Shown here piece by piece: positions 1-8,700 of a DNA stretch of 64,000 nucleotides. The first letter of the stretch is position 1, and every line of letters starts with the position of its first letter. The translations under genes were made by a program, and so were the position numbers. This stretch comes from Chryseobacterium sp. 6424 (lineage in GTDB: Bacteria > Bacteroidota > Bacteroidia > Flavobacteriales > Weeksellaceae). The notes beneath the pieces were generated by a model, which worked only from the letters and a program-made list of their open reading frames with translations, had not been told where the DNA came from and ran no database searches. The DNA is taken from NCBI RefSeq assembly GCF_003692615.1, contig NZ_CP023540.1:806001-870000 (forward strand). Direction: 5' to 3'.

Positions 1-168
1 AGGGAATGATTTGCTTGTATAACCGACTTTCAAGGGATGGAAAGGGGATGGAAAAATCAGCTGTATGACGTTGCAAGTTCAGAAACGACCGGCATGATTC
101 CATGGACAGGATTGGCTGAATATTGTTCTTATTTAAATTTTCTGTATTTTTAAAGAAAAACATTTGAA

Positions 169-702
169 ATGAAAAAAATTTTACTATTAACTGCCCTCTT
201 TGTTTTTAATTTTGGGTTTTCACAGAAGCCTCTGACTAGTAGTTTGGAAAATCTTGATCAGAAATTTCTAAAAAAATTTCACATTAAAAAAGATGTATTC
301 GATAACAAAACTGTTATTTACGAGAAGAAATCGTACGGACAAAACATCCGTATAAAACCGTACCTTGTTATAAAAGATGGGCTGGTATTTTACAGGGTGG
401 GATTAATGTTTGATGGTTATTCGGAATGGCCGGATATGCACACCTTCAAGTTTCTTATTGATGATCAAGTATATAATCTACCGCTAGGAGAAACTCGTAA
501 GAAAATAAGCCATCAAATTACAGCCGTAGAGACTTCTAATTTATTACTTAACGATGAAGAAATAGAAATCTTCCGAAAAGTAGGATCTGCAAAAACGCCG
601 GTACAATACAGGATTAGCGGGAATAAGAATACGGATCTGAAGTTATATGTAAATAGTTATATAAAAATAACGAAAGAGTTATACGATATGCTTACTAAAT
701 GA
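169..702 (+). CDS. Small secreted protein of unknown function (177 aa)
   Basis: I do not recognise this family. The first 18 residues (MKKILLL..., hydrophobic, ending FGFS-Q) form a typical signal peptide, so the mature protein of about 159 residues is probably periplasmic or outer-membrane associated. The rest is hydrophilic and rich in beta-strand-like stretches, with no cysteines and no catalytic motif that I can see. The ATG at 169 is chosen because the signal peptide starts there. A good hairpin terminator follows about 20 bases after the stop, so it is a single-gene unit. AT-rich like the accessory DNA around it. Confidence 0.75.
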   Translation: MKKILLLTALFVFNFGFSQKPLTSSLENLDQKFLKKFHIKKDVFDNKTVIYEKKSYGQNIRIKPYLVIKDGLVFYRVGLMFDGYSEWPDMHTFKFLIDDQVYNLPLGETRKKISHQITAVETSNLLLNDEEIEIFRKVGSAKTPVQYRISGNKNTDLKLYVNSYIKITKELYDMLTK

Positions 703-724
703 AAATATATAGCGCGACAGTTTA

Positions 725-751
725 AGCCACTCATTTTACAGTGGCTTTTTT
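725..751 (+). terminator. Rho-independent terminator of the secreted-protein gene
   Basis: AGCCAC (725-730) pairs with GTGGCT (741-746) across a 10-base loop and is followed by TTTTT. It lies 23 bases after the stop codon at 702. Confidence 0.8.
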
Positions 752-852
752 GTTTCCTGAAAGTATTGCTCGTAGCTAAACTTCATAAACATTATAGAAT
801 ATATTTATGCACCATGGTAGATATTTGGGTGAAGAGCGGAATATCAGCGCGG

Positions 853-1045
853 TGGAGAGGGATGGAAAAAACAGCGGTATGACGGTGTGCCGGAGCCAAA
901 ATAAAATAGAAAAATCCCGGTATACCGGCATACTGCTGTGCGCGGTGACGGAAGCGTATAGTTGGCTGTAACGGAACGGCCGGGGACGTCCGTGAAGTGA
1001 AAGCCGGCTATGTGCTGGAGGAACTTGGGAAAGCGATTGGCTACC
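853..1045. repeat. Degenerate GC-rich intergenic repeat, copy A
   Basis: This 340-base gap (703-1040) holds blocks that recur at 1459-1655. ATACTGCTGTGCGCGGTG at about 930-947 recurs at 1625-1642. CTGGAGGAA-TTGGGAAAGC at about 1013-1034 recurs at 1461-1483. A GGATGGAAAAA/CAGCGGTATG block at about 860-882 recurs in altered form at 1526-1556 and, more weakly, at 36-70. The stretch is visibly richer in GC than its neighbours and its short reading frames look non-coding. What it is, is unknown to me. Confidence 0.5.
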
Positions 1046-1373
1046 ATTTTAGCGGATTTCGAATAGTATAGTTGGCTGCCATCGTTTCAATTTCATCTTT
1101 TGTTGTTTGCCTGTACTTCTTTAACCAGTCATCAATATCTTTTTTTACGAAATAGATTCTTTTGCTTCGTTTAGTAAATGGGATCTCATTCTGTGAAGTT
1201 AATTTATAAACGTGGGAAGCAGAGAGTTCCAAGTAAGAACATAATTCTTTTAATGTCAGAATTTCTTTGTTAAAATGGGCATTTGTCATCGCTGCTTCGG
1301 TAGGAACTAAACTTACCAGAAGCTTTTCAATTCTGTCCAGTCTTTCAATGATTGATTCAAATGGATTTTCCAT
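1041..1373 (-). CDS. Helix-turn-helix DNA-binding protein, excisionase-like (110 aa)
   Basis: The middle (about residues 38-90) is a MerR/HTH_17-type winged helix: LTLKELCSYLELSASHVYKL, then a wing around IPFTKRSKRIYF and VKKDIDDWL. This is the standard shape of the small 'helix-turn-helix domain' proteins that travel with Bacteroidetes integrases and primases, where they act as excisionase or module regulator. The N-terminal 30 residues predict a short coiled coil (ESIIERLDRIEKLL), as in the second such protein at 30091-30372. It stands alone here, flanked by the GC-rich repeats, so it may mark the far edge or a remnant of a mobile element. Confidence 0.75.
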   Translation of the reverse strand: MENPFESIIERLDRIEKLLVSLVPTEAAMTNAHFNKEILTLKELCSYLELSASHVYKLTSQNEIPFTKRSKRIYFVKKDIDDWLKKYRQTTKDEIETMAANYTIRNPLKW

Positions 1374-1458
1374 AACATGTTGATTTAATGGGTTATTACT
1401 CTCGCAAAATTATAAAAAGAGCCTAAAAAATCAAACTTATACTGTAAGCGGTTGCTGC

Positions 1459-1655
1459 CTATGTCCTGGAGGAATATGGGAAAGCTTCGGCAACTCCATT
1501 GCGATAAAGAAGTACTAAAGGAGCTGGAAAGACAGCGGTATGGAGGGCAATGGAAAAAATGCGTGATGGTGCTGGAGGGGGGCAAAGGGAAAGCGATGGC
1601 TTACGCATTTTTTTGTTGCCCAGAATACTGCTGTGCGCGGTGCTGAAGTGCATAG
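1459..1655. repeat. Degenerate GC-rich intergenic repeat, copy B, in a gene-free gap
   Basis: The gap 1374-2028 contains no gene I would support. The blocks described for copy A return here in rotated order: CTGGAGGAA-ATGGGAAAGC first, then GACAGCGGTATGGAGG/CAATGGAAAAAATGCG, then ATACTGCTGTGCGCGGTGCTGAAG. The rotation suggests a tandem or cyclic unit that has decayed. Further G-rich fragments (GGAGCGGAGTGGAGGGCAAC) occur near 1900. Confidence 0.5.
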
Positions 1656-2028
1656 CCTGTTGACTTACCTGTATTTTCAGAAACTGAATTTGGTACAGGC
1701 TGTGGACTGCAGGCACTTGGCTATTTTAGAACCGTACTTTCCGGGTAGCGCAGTGGATTGGGAAAATAGACTTCTAAATTATAACTATCCTGGCGGCTGG
1801 AAGGCGGTGGCTTGTGTGGGCTTCGCACAGACAAAAGGAAAGCATTTAGCATAATTTTCAATTATAGGTGATAATGGTGCTGGTTTGCACGTAACGCAGC
1901 GGAGCGGAGTGGAGGGCAACGGTTTGCGATGGCAAATTGACTATAATTGCAATTATGTTATTTGCTGTGGCAGAGTGGGGATTTTAAGCCGAATACTGGC
2001 TAAGTTCAATACCATAATAGCTTTGTAA

Positions 2029-3024
2029 CTAGAATAAGGTATTGTTGCCTTCCGCGCTTTTTTTTGCTTCAAGCATTGATTTTTCAAATGAAACATAGTC
2101 ATCTTTTGATTTAATTGTGTGAAAAGACGATATTGCTATTTTTTCAGATTTTAATTCTGTCATTTCAGTAATGCCCTTCCTGGAATTATGAATTATTTCA
2201 ATATTTGCTTCGTAAAACTGTAAGGCATCAGCATCACCGATTGGATTGATTACCGCTAACGGCCGATAATGTTCAGCAAATGCTTTTACTGTGTATTTTG
2301 AGCCACCGGTCAGTGAACTTTGAACCAGCAAGAGGCCATGTGACATTCCGGCTTGGATTCTGCAGGATTTTACTACTGAGAATGTATCCTCTTTTTTGTT
2401 TATGGGCATTTCTGATATCAGAAGCCCACTGTTTTCCAAGATTTTCTCGGCATTTGCGACTGTAGACTTAAGTAGTGTTTTACTAGAATTGTAGTTCAGC
2501 CCCCCTGCAAGAACACCGATCACATTCTCATAATACTTTGTACCATCTTTTATTGAAAAAGTATCAATTCCCTCCGCAAGGCCATTGCATATACTCCATT
2601 TGTTTTCTGAAAAATACCTTCCCACCCGTTTAGAAATTTCTTTTCCTATCTCATTCGGTCCTCTTGTTCCGATGATGCAGACTGTATTGCTTTGGAGATT
2701 TTTTAAGTTGCCCTTTAAAAAAATAACCGGTGGTGCATCTTTGAGGGCTTTTAGCTGCAAAGGATATTCATCGGAAAAAATGGACACAGCCTGAATGTTA
2801 TTTTCTGCTGTTTCGCTGTAAATTTTGTAAGCATTATCGATCTGAAAATTAACCTCGTCAGCATCAAATGTCTTTTTTCCTACAGTCAATATATTTTCGA
2901 TTTCATCCAGTAGATTATCCGAGGCAAAATGAGATGTATTTATATATTTATTTATAAAGGCGGGACCAATTCCCTTTAAGGAAGAAACTGCCAACAAACC
3001 AATCAGTTGAGTATTGCTTTTCAT
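2029..3024 (-). CDS. DprA/Smf-like protein, probable antitoxin or partner of the HAD-PRTase (331 aa)
   Basis: Residues about 85-290 form a DprA/Smf Rossmann domain. Visible are YPLQLKALKDAPPVIFLKG, the nucleotide-binding loop IGTRGPNEIGK (about 116-126), GLAEGIDTFS, VIGVLAGGLN, and later SGLLISEMP and SLTGGSKYTV. The N-terminus resembles the helical DprA extension. Free-standing DprA helps load RecA on incoming DNA, but this copy starts immediately after the stop codon of the HAD-PRTase gene (stop 3025-3027, start 3024), so the two are translationally coupled. From memory, a DprA-like protein plus a phosphoribosyltransferase protein is the layout of the ShosTA toxin-antitoxin/anti-phage system. 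That role is inferred; a housekeeping dprA is the less likely alternative. Confidence 0.75.
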   Translation of the reverse strand: MKSNTQLIGLLAVSSLKGIGPAFINKYINTSHFASDNLLDEIENILTVGKKTFDADEVNFQIDNAYKIYSETAENNIQAVSIFSDEYPLQLKALKDAPPVIFLKGNLKNLQSNTVCIIGTRGPNEIGKEISKRVGRYFSENKWSICNGLAEGIDTFSIKDGTKYYENVIGVLAGGLNYNSSKTLLKSTVANAEKILENSGLLISEMPINKKEDTFSVVKSCRIQAGMSHGLLLVQSSLTGGSKYTVKAFAEHYRPLAVINPIGDADALQFYEANIEIIHNSRKGITEMTELKSEKIAISSFHTIKSKDDYVSFEKSMLEAKKSAEGNNTLF

Positions 3025-4293
3025 TTAGTTAATATTTTCAATGTGACCACAGCCATTACCGCCAAACCTTGCCGGCAGACATGAATAGAATTTTGAACCT
3101 TCGGTTCTTTTGACTTTAATTTTTAAAGGGAGACCGCATTTGGGGCATGGTTTACTAACTATCGGACTAATGAGGTAAAAAAAGGCAATAAACAAGATAT
3201 TTTTGACCCCTTTTGCTCTTAACTGGTGACAAATTTCCCACGCCGTAGCTGAAGATGTAAACTGATCATCCACTACAATAATGTTTTTACCCTGTAATTC
3301 AACGGAAGAGTTTATTTGTAGGTATCTTGAAATGAATTCACGCCTATCTTTGTAATTGGCTTTATTTCTTAAGCTTCCTTCAACATCTCCTGACCATTCA
3401 AACAGCTTATTTTTTGGTGTCTTGGATATTATCATGTCAAAAATTTCCTGCATTTTGTTCGGTGGAACTGTAGTTTTTTTGTCTGAAACATAAGATAAAT
3501 AATCCCAGTGATATTCCGGAAATCGTTCCACAAGATTTAAATAATTAGAAATTCCTTTAGAGAGTGTTTTTAGAAACTCATCTGATCTGTCAGGATTATC
3601 AATTTGATAGTATTTATCCGCCCTGGAAAAACGGTCACACTCTCCATCTTCCTGACGAGCCAAACATCTGAATGCTATAAAACCTTCAGCACTTTTTCGG
3701 TACATAAATCTCACCATTTTTTCCGAATCCACATTCTGAAAAGCAGCTTCAACAGCCAAAAGATTGAGAAAAGGGTTTTTAATTATATTCTGAATATCTT
3801 CATAATTGGTAGCGTAAAATGTTGGACCCATTTTTATGGCTTTCCATGACTGGCCGATGCCGTCTCTTTCTTCCACTGACGATGCTTTATAAAAATCTGT
3901 TAAGACGGTACTCATACCAAGCCTTCTACCAAGTTCAATATCTAACCAGCTGTCACCTATCATAAGACAGGCATCCTTATTTAGGAATTGTGTTTTTAAA
4001 GATGGATTTTCCCCGATAAACTTTAGCGTTTTGTCTGTATTTGGCTTATCAGTCAGACTTACTGCCGGAATATTGAAGACCTCTGCAGCAATTTTGTTTA
4101 CATATCTGGGGTGACTATCTGAAACAATCACCGGCGTATGCCCATCATTTACCAGCTGACGAATAAACTCCTGCGCCCCATTGAACAAGGGAATACTGCT
4201 CACTGCGAAATCATTCAAACCATCTTTATAAGGTTTGAAGTTTTCGTGAGCTGTATCGGTTAATGTACCGTCAAGGTCCAGAAGAATAAGCAT
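3025..4293 (-). CDS. HAD hydrolase - phosphoribosyltransferase - zinc ribbon fusion (ShosT-like, 422 aa)
   Basis: Three parts can be read. (1) Residues 1-150: HAD phosphatase with DLDGTLTD at 5-12, a VSDSHP segment, and MIGDSWLDIELG near 113. (2) Residues about 180-375: a phosphoribosyltransferase-like domain carrying the PRPP-loop pattern VVDDQFTSSATA near 343. (3) Residues about 385-422: a Cys4 zinc ribbon of the topoisomerase type (CPKCG...C...C). The combination suggests an enzyme acting on nucleotides or on nucleic-acid ends. Together with the DprA-like gene directly behind it, it matches the ShosTA-type pair, in which the PRTase protein is the toxic effector. A 138-base gap separates it from the XseA-like gene upstream, so it could have its own promoter. 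Pair assignment is from memory. Confidence 0.75.
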   Translation of the reverse strand: MLILLDLDGTLTDTAHENFKPYKDGLNDFAVSSIPLFNGAQEFIRQLVNDGHTPVIVSDSHPRYVNKIAAEVFNIPAVSLTDKPNTDKTLKFIGENPSLKTQFLNKDACLMIGDSWLDIELGRRLGMSTVLTDFYKASSVEERDGIGQSWKAIKMGPTFYATNYEDIQNIIKNPFLNLLAVEAAFQNVDSEKMVRFMYRKSAEGFIAFRCLARQEDGECDRFSRADKYYQIDNPDRSDEFLKTLSKGISNYLNLVERFPEYHWDYLSYVSDKKTTVPPNKMQEIFDMIISKTPKNKLFEWSGDVEGSLRNKANYKDRREFISRYLQINSSVELQGKNIIVVDDQFTSSATAWEICHQLRAKGVKNILFIAFFYLISPIVSKPCPKCGLPLKIKVKRTEGSKFYSCLPARFGGNGCGHIENIN

Positions 4294-4431
4294 GCTACTA
4301 AACTAGTGAATTTTTAATTTCAGATGCTAGGAGAGACCTATGGCTTTTGATTGCCAATCCTTTACAGTTGTTGTGAGAATATGATCGAAACTGGATTTTG
4401 ACATGCTGTACAGATCCTGCCATAATGATGT

Positions 4432-5682
4432 TCAGAATTTAGAAATTAGGAAACCAATTATTAATCCGATGACCAGCAACAGTATGTAGGCCATGACATT
4501 AGATTTTTTCTTATCGAGCTCAGTTTTCAGACTAGTGTTTTCTGTATTCACCACTTCTATTTTTGCATTTAGCAAAGCGGTTTCTGACTGGATGGCGGAT
4601 TTCAGGTTTTTCTCGTATAGCGCTGCAATCTCTGCTTTATGTTTAGCTGTTTCGTCTGCCTGGGCTTTCAGCTGCTTCTGATTATTTTCATTGATCTGGG
4701 TAATGTGCTTTGCAGTTTCTTCCTGGAATTTAAAGAATTCTTTATTCTTCTTTCCTAACTGTTCCGTAAGGGTTTTTACCTGTTCTTCAAACTGTTTTGT
4801 AATGTCCTTTTTGACTTCGTCAATCAGGATTGCTCGGGAGTTTGATTTTTCTTCTCTGAGCTTCTCGATGATTTTATGAAGGCCATCGCCATAGTCGTGC
4901 GGAACGTGGAATCTGCGGTCTGCCAGTTTATCGAGCAGACTTTCGTCAACGGTGTGCCCAAGGGCTGTAATGGTGATGCTTTCAAGGTTAATAAATTCAT
5001 TGGCAAGATCCACATCACTGAATACATCAAAGCTCTGGCGGTCTCCACCGCCGCGAACCAGTGCGATAATATCGAACTGCAATGGCTTCAATTCCTGCAA
5101 TTTCTGAAGGATGGAAGTTGCTGAAGTGATATTGCAGGTAAAATCGGTGATTTCAAATTCACCGGAAGAGATGTTTAATCCTTCGTTGAAATCGTGCTGA
5201 ACTATTGCGGAGTGGCCGTAGATGTTTGCAATTCTTATAGGTTCGTTACGCAGTTTTTTTTCACGAATGAAAGTTTCCAGGTCGCGAGAACCTTTTTCGA
5301 GTTTTGCCTGAATTAAATCGTATCTTTTTAAATCTTCTTCTGAAAACTGTCTTTCCTCCTGCTGTACTATTTCTTCTGCTGCAAACCGTAAATCAATACT
5401 GGAGTTCCTGACACTTTTTTCAATAAAACCTTTGAGTATATATACTTCACCATTTACCAATTTGGAGCGAAGTATACCGGATAGCTTTACGCTGATACTG
5501 GTGGTATCGGATTCGGAATACAGGAAATCGTAGTAATAACCGGCATAGGCTTTTCCCTGTCCTTGAGTGTATCTGCCTTTCAAAAAGATTAAACTAACGG
5601 TTTGAGGCAAACGCAGGGCATTGTTGAAAACCCCAATTACAGAAGCGGGTGAATAAACCTGCAGAATATTTTCTTCTGTCAT
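4432..5682 (-). CDS. Exonuclease VII large-subunit-like protein with C-terminal membrane anchor (416 aa)
   Basis: An N-terminal OB-fold-like region (about 1-105) is followed by the XseA catalytic core. ALVRGGGDRQSFDVF near residue 210 corresponds to the RGGG motif, and ITALGHTVDESLLDKLADRR near 243 to the GHE/D...AD motif of ExoVII. A long charged coiled coil follows (about 290-390), then one transmembrane helix at the extreme C-terminus (VMAYILLLVIGLIIGFLISKF-like). Housekeeping XseA has no such anchor, and no XseB small subunit is adjacent. It begins 20 bases after the DruE-like helicase stop, so it is probably the third gene of that operon, perhaps placing a nuclease at the membrane. The ATG at 5682 is preferred over an in-frame TTG at 5688. 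Confidence 0.75.
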   Translation of the reverse strand: MTEENILQVYSPASVIGVFNNALRLPQTVSLIFLKGRYTQGQGKAYAGYYYDFLYSESDTTSISVKLSGILRSKLVNGEVYILKGFIEKSVRNSSIDLRFAAEEIVQQEERQFSEEDLKRYDLIQAKLEKGSRDLETFIREKKLRNEPIRIANIYGHSAIVQHDFNEGLNISSGEFEITDFTCNITSATSILQKLQELKPLQFDIIALVRGGGDRQSFDVFSDVDLANEFINLESITITALGHTVDESLLDKLADRRFHVPHDYGDGLHKIIEKLREEKSNSRAILIDEVKKDITKQFEEQVKTLTEQLGKKNKEFFKFQEETAKHITQINENNQKQLKAQADETAKHKAEIAALYEKNLKSAIQSETALLNAKIEVVNTENTSLKTELDKKKSNVMAYILLLVIGLIIGFLISKF

Positions 5683-5702
5683 TTCCAAAGATTTTCTAAT
5701 AG

Positions 5703-8700
5703 TTACTTGTCAATTGAAATGGTGTAGAGAATAGGATTTAGATCTGCCTTTTTTATTTCAATAACATCAACATCGAAGATGTCCTCAAATTTCTGTGCAT
5801 TCTTGGCAAGCCAGCCATGTTCAACGCCTGCATCAGGTCTTATTATTATTTTAAGATTAGGTGCTTTAAATACAAAAAATCTGTAATGCGGAATTTTTTC
5901 TTCAAGTACTTCCACATTCGGAATATCAAAATTATTTTCTGCATATGACTTTATAAACTGATTTCTTTCAGAAGAATTTTCGAAGTTATTGAAGAACATT
6001 TTTTTATATGAAAACTCTGAAAATTCTTTAAAATGCAAAGTAAAACTTTCAATATTAAAATTTAGATTTTGCCTTAAGCTGTCTAAGAATTGTACTAACA
6101 AAATTGATGAAAAAGGAGATTTCACATATCTATCAAAATACGAAACCTCAAAGTTTTTACCAGACATTTCTTTCTTTAGATCTAATCCTTTGTTTTTTAA
6201 TTCGTTTACAACAAGTAATGAAATTTCATTAGAGTGAATTATATTTTGTTCTTCAATAAATAATTCAAAAGTCGGTAATCCAAAAGACGGTTCTGCTGCT
6301 TTGTCAAAATTTTGAAGTTCTTCTGTTTTTACTCTGAAAGAAGCCCCCTGGGTAACAGTACCCCAATTTTTATTAAATAAATTGTCAAACATTTCTGCAA
6401 AATACTCATAAGTTGTCCCATCAATTAACTTAATAACTGCAATCTTTTGTAAGGAAGCTTTGGTTTTGGTATTGTTTAACAATATTGAGCTCCAAGAGTT
6501 AACATTAACGAATGTTATTTTATCTTGCTGGTTTTGATAAGTCGCTTCCTCATTCAGCACAAAATTAATGTTAACTTTATTACGTAAGCGGTTAATAAAA
6601 TTTGCATCGTCAGGATCCCAAAAGTTTACTTTTGAATCCACAAAAAACCATATTTCCGAGACTGCATTTCTGAATATCTGTTTATTAATATCATCTTTTG
6701 CATTCCCAATTATTTTTTTAATATCGGGAAATTCCTTAACCAGATTTTCAGCAATTGTTTGATCAAGGGCGCTTATGATCCATTCAATCGCAGGATTTCT
6801 ATCTAAAAGATGTAAATTTTTACTTGTATGTCTATCGACAAGGCACTTTGTACAAGCATTTTGACAGTCACAAGTTTGCAATTTTCGAAGTGCAATATTT
6901 AGGATTGATTCTAAATGAAATGAAAACTGAGATGAATATCCCGCGCCACCGCGTGCCGTGTCAAAAATAAAAACTGTTCTATATTTATCGTACTGTTTTA
7001 CACCAAAACTTAATTCCTGCTCTTCAATCGCCAAATATTCAGCTAGTGTTTTTGTAAAAATAACACCCAAGGAATACAGTAATGATTCGTTGTTACTATA
7101 TTCTCCATTTTTTTCTCTGATTCTTACTTCACAAAAGTCCGTCTGATAACGTCCACCCAGAATCACATTCTTTCTTATGGAGTATTTATTTTCGTTTCCT
7201 TCACAGATGTCATTTTCATTTTGGTTTTTACCTCCACGTAAGCGTTTATGGTTCTCCAGACGCTCCTCTGAAAGTTCTGTACGGCCACAATTTAAACAAA
7301 CAGCAAAACCATCCCCTTTTCCTTTATTGTAGTATAAGATTTCAGCATTATCTGAGCTTTCCCTAACATCTATTAACGATGATTCATCGGTGGACCAGGG
7401 TCTAATATTCATTAACAATGGTTCTACAACGTTGAAAGACGAAGACTCAGAAATTTTTCTAGATTTTGAATCTCTGATATCAACTGCAAAACCCACTGGT
7501 TCGATCAATTCTGTAAATCTCCCACTACGTGCATTTTTAAAATTAATTCCGGTGTAATTTTCTTCACCGCAATGAGGACAAGGTGAATTAAGTCCATTTT
7601 CAGCAGTGTTTTCTACAATACGTTGGAAACCACAAGATTTACATGACTGAATTATATCCCGACGTGCCTGATTACCATAAATATTTTTTGTAATGATACC
7701 GCCTGATGTGTAACTCCAGCCATCTAAAACAATTTGATTGCCTGGCGCAAAATCTACTAAAGCTCTGGTAATATGGAAAGATGGATTAGATTTTCTAAAA
7801 TTGCCACCTTTACCTAAGTCGGCTACGGTGGTAAGATCCATATCAACAATACCTGTAGGAATACCGGCGCTTGGCGTAAAGCCTTCTTCTGCAAAATAAG
7901 TCAAAGCATTTTTGCCAATAAACTGAGTAAGCTGATAATTCACGGCTTTATATTCCGGACTTGTTGCCCCATAGGATTCTGCAATTTTTGATAAAGACGT
8001 CTCGAAGTTTCTGATACGTTCAGCTACCTTCGTACTTAATTTTTCAAAATTAAATCTTGCCTTTATGATATATACCGCATTAGCTTTTCCAGAGAGAGTC
8101 GTTCCCTTTACGAGCTGTATAATTTCTTTGTTATATTCATCTTTTGATAACGCAAGCAACCAATTTGAGAATTGCAAACCTAATGGATTACTGCCAGTGA
8201 AGAAACCTTCAATCTTTTCGTTCACATTAATACCCTGAACTGCATCTGACTGAATAAATTTTCCCAAGAAAAAAGCATTTAAGTGTCTATTAACGACTTC
8301 CGGACTATTAAATGACAACATAGGTGGTGCAATTTTATGATCCAAAGCCCAAGAAGGCGTATTGAAGGCGTTCGCTCCGACAGGGTTTGGTGCACAAATG
8401 GTTAATGCCAAAGATTTGTTTTCAGATCGTCGACCAGCTCGACCGGTTCTTTGCAAGTAATTTGCAGGACCTGGTGGTACATTGTTCATAAGTACTGCAG
8501 AAATACCACCAATATCCACGCCCATCTCCATTGTTGTTGAGCAATTCAGTACATTTAGCTTTCCACTTTCGAACTTTTCCTCAAGCTGTTTTAATCTTGC
8601 TTCTTTCTGTTGAGCAGAATGTTCTCCTGCCACAAATAAGGGTTTAATATCTATGACTCTCTCATGAAGACTATTCCAAACTCCATTGTTTCTCAACTCA

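Noticed and set aside
1385..1854. Small frames in the GC-rich repeat as genes
   Set aside because: They overlap on both strands, share the repeat blocks, and show no protein features.
4432..5682. Housekeeping xseA
   Set aside because: The C-terminal transmembrane helix, lack of xseB, and position behind the Druantia-like genes argue for an accessory defence role.
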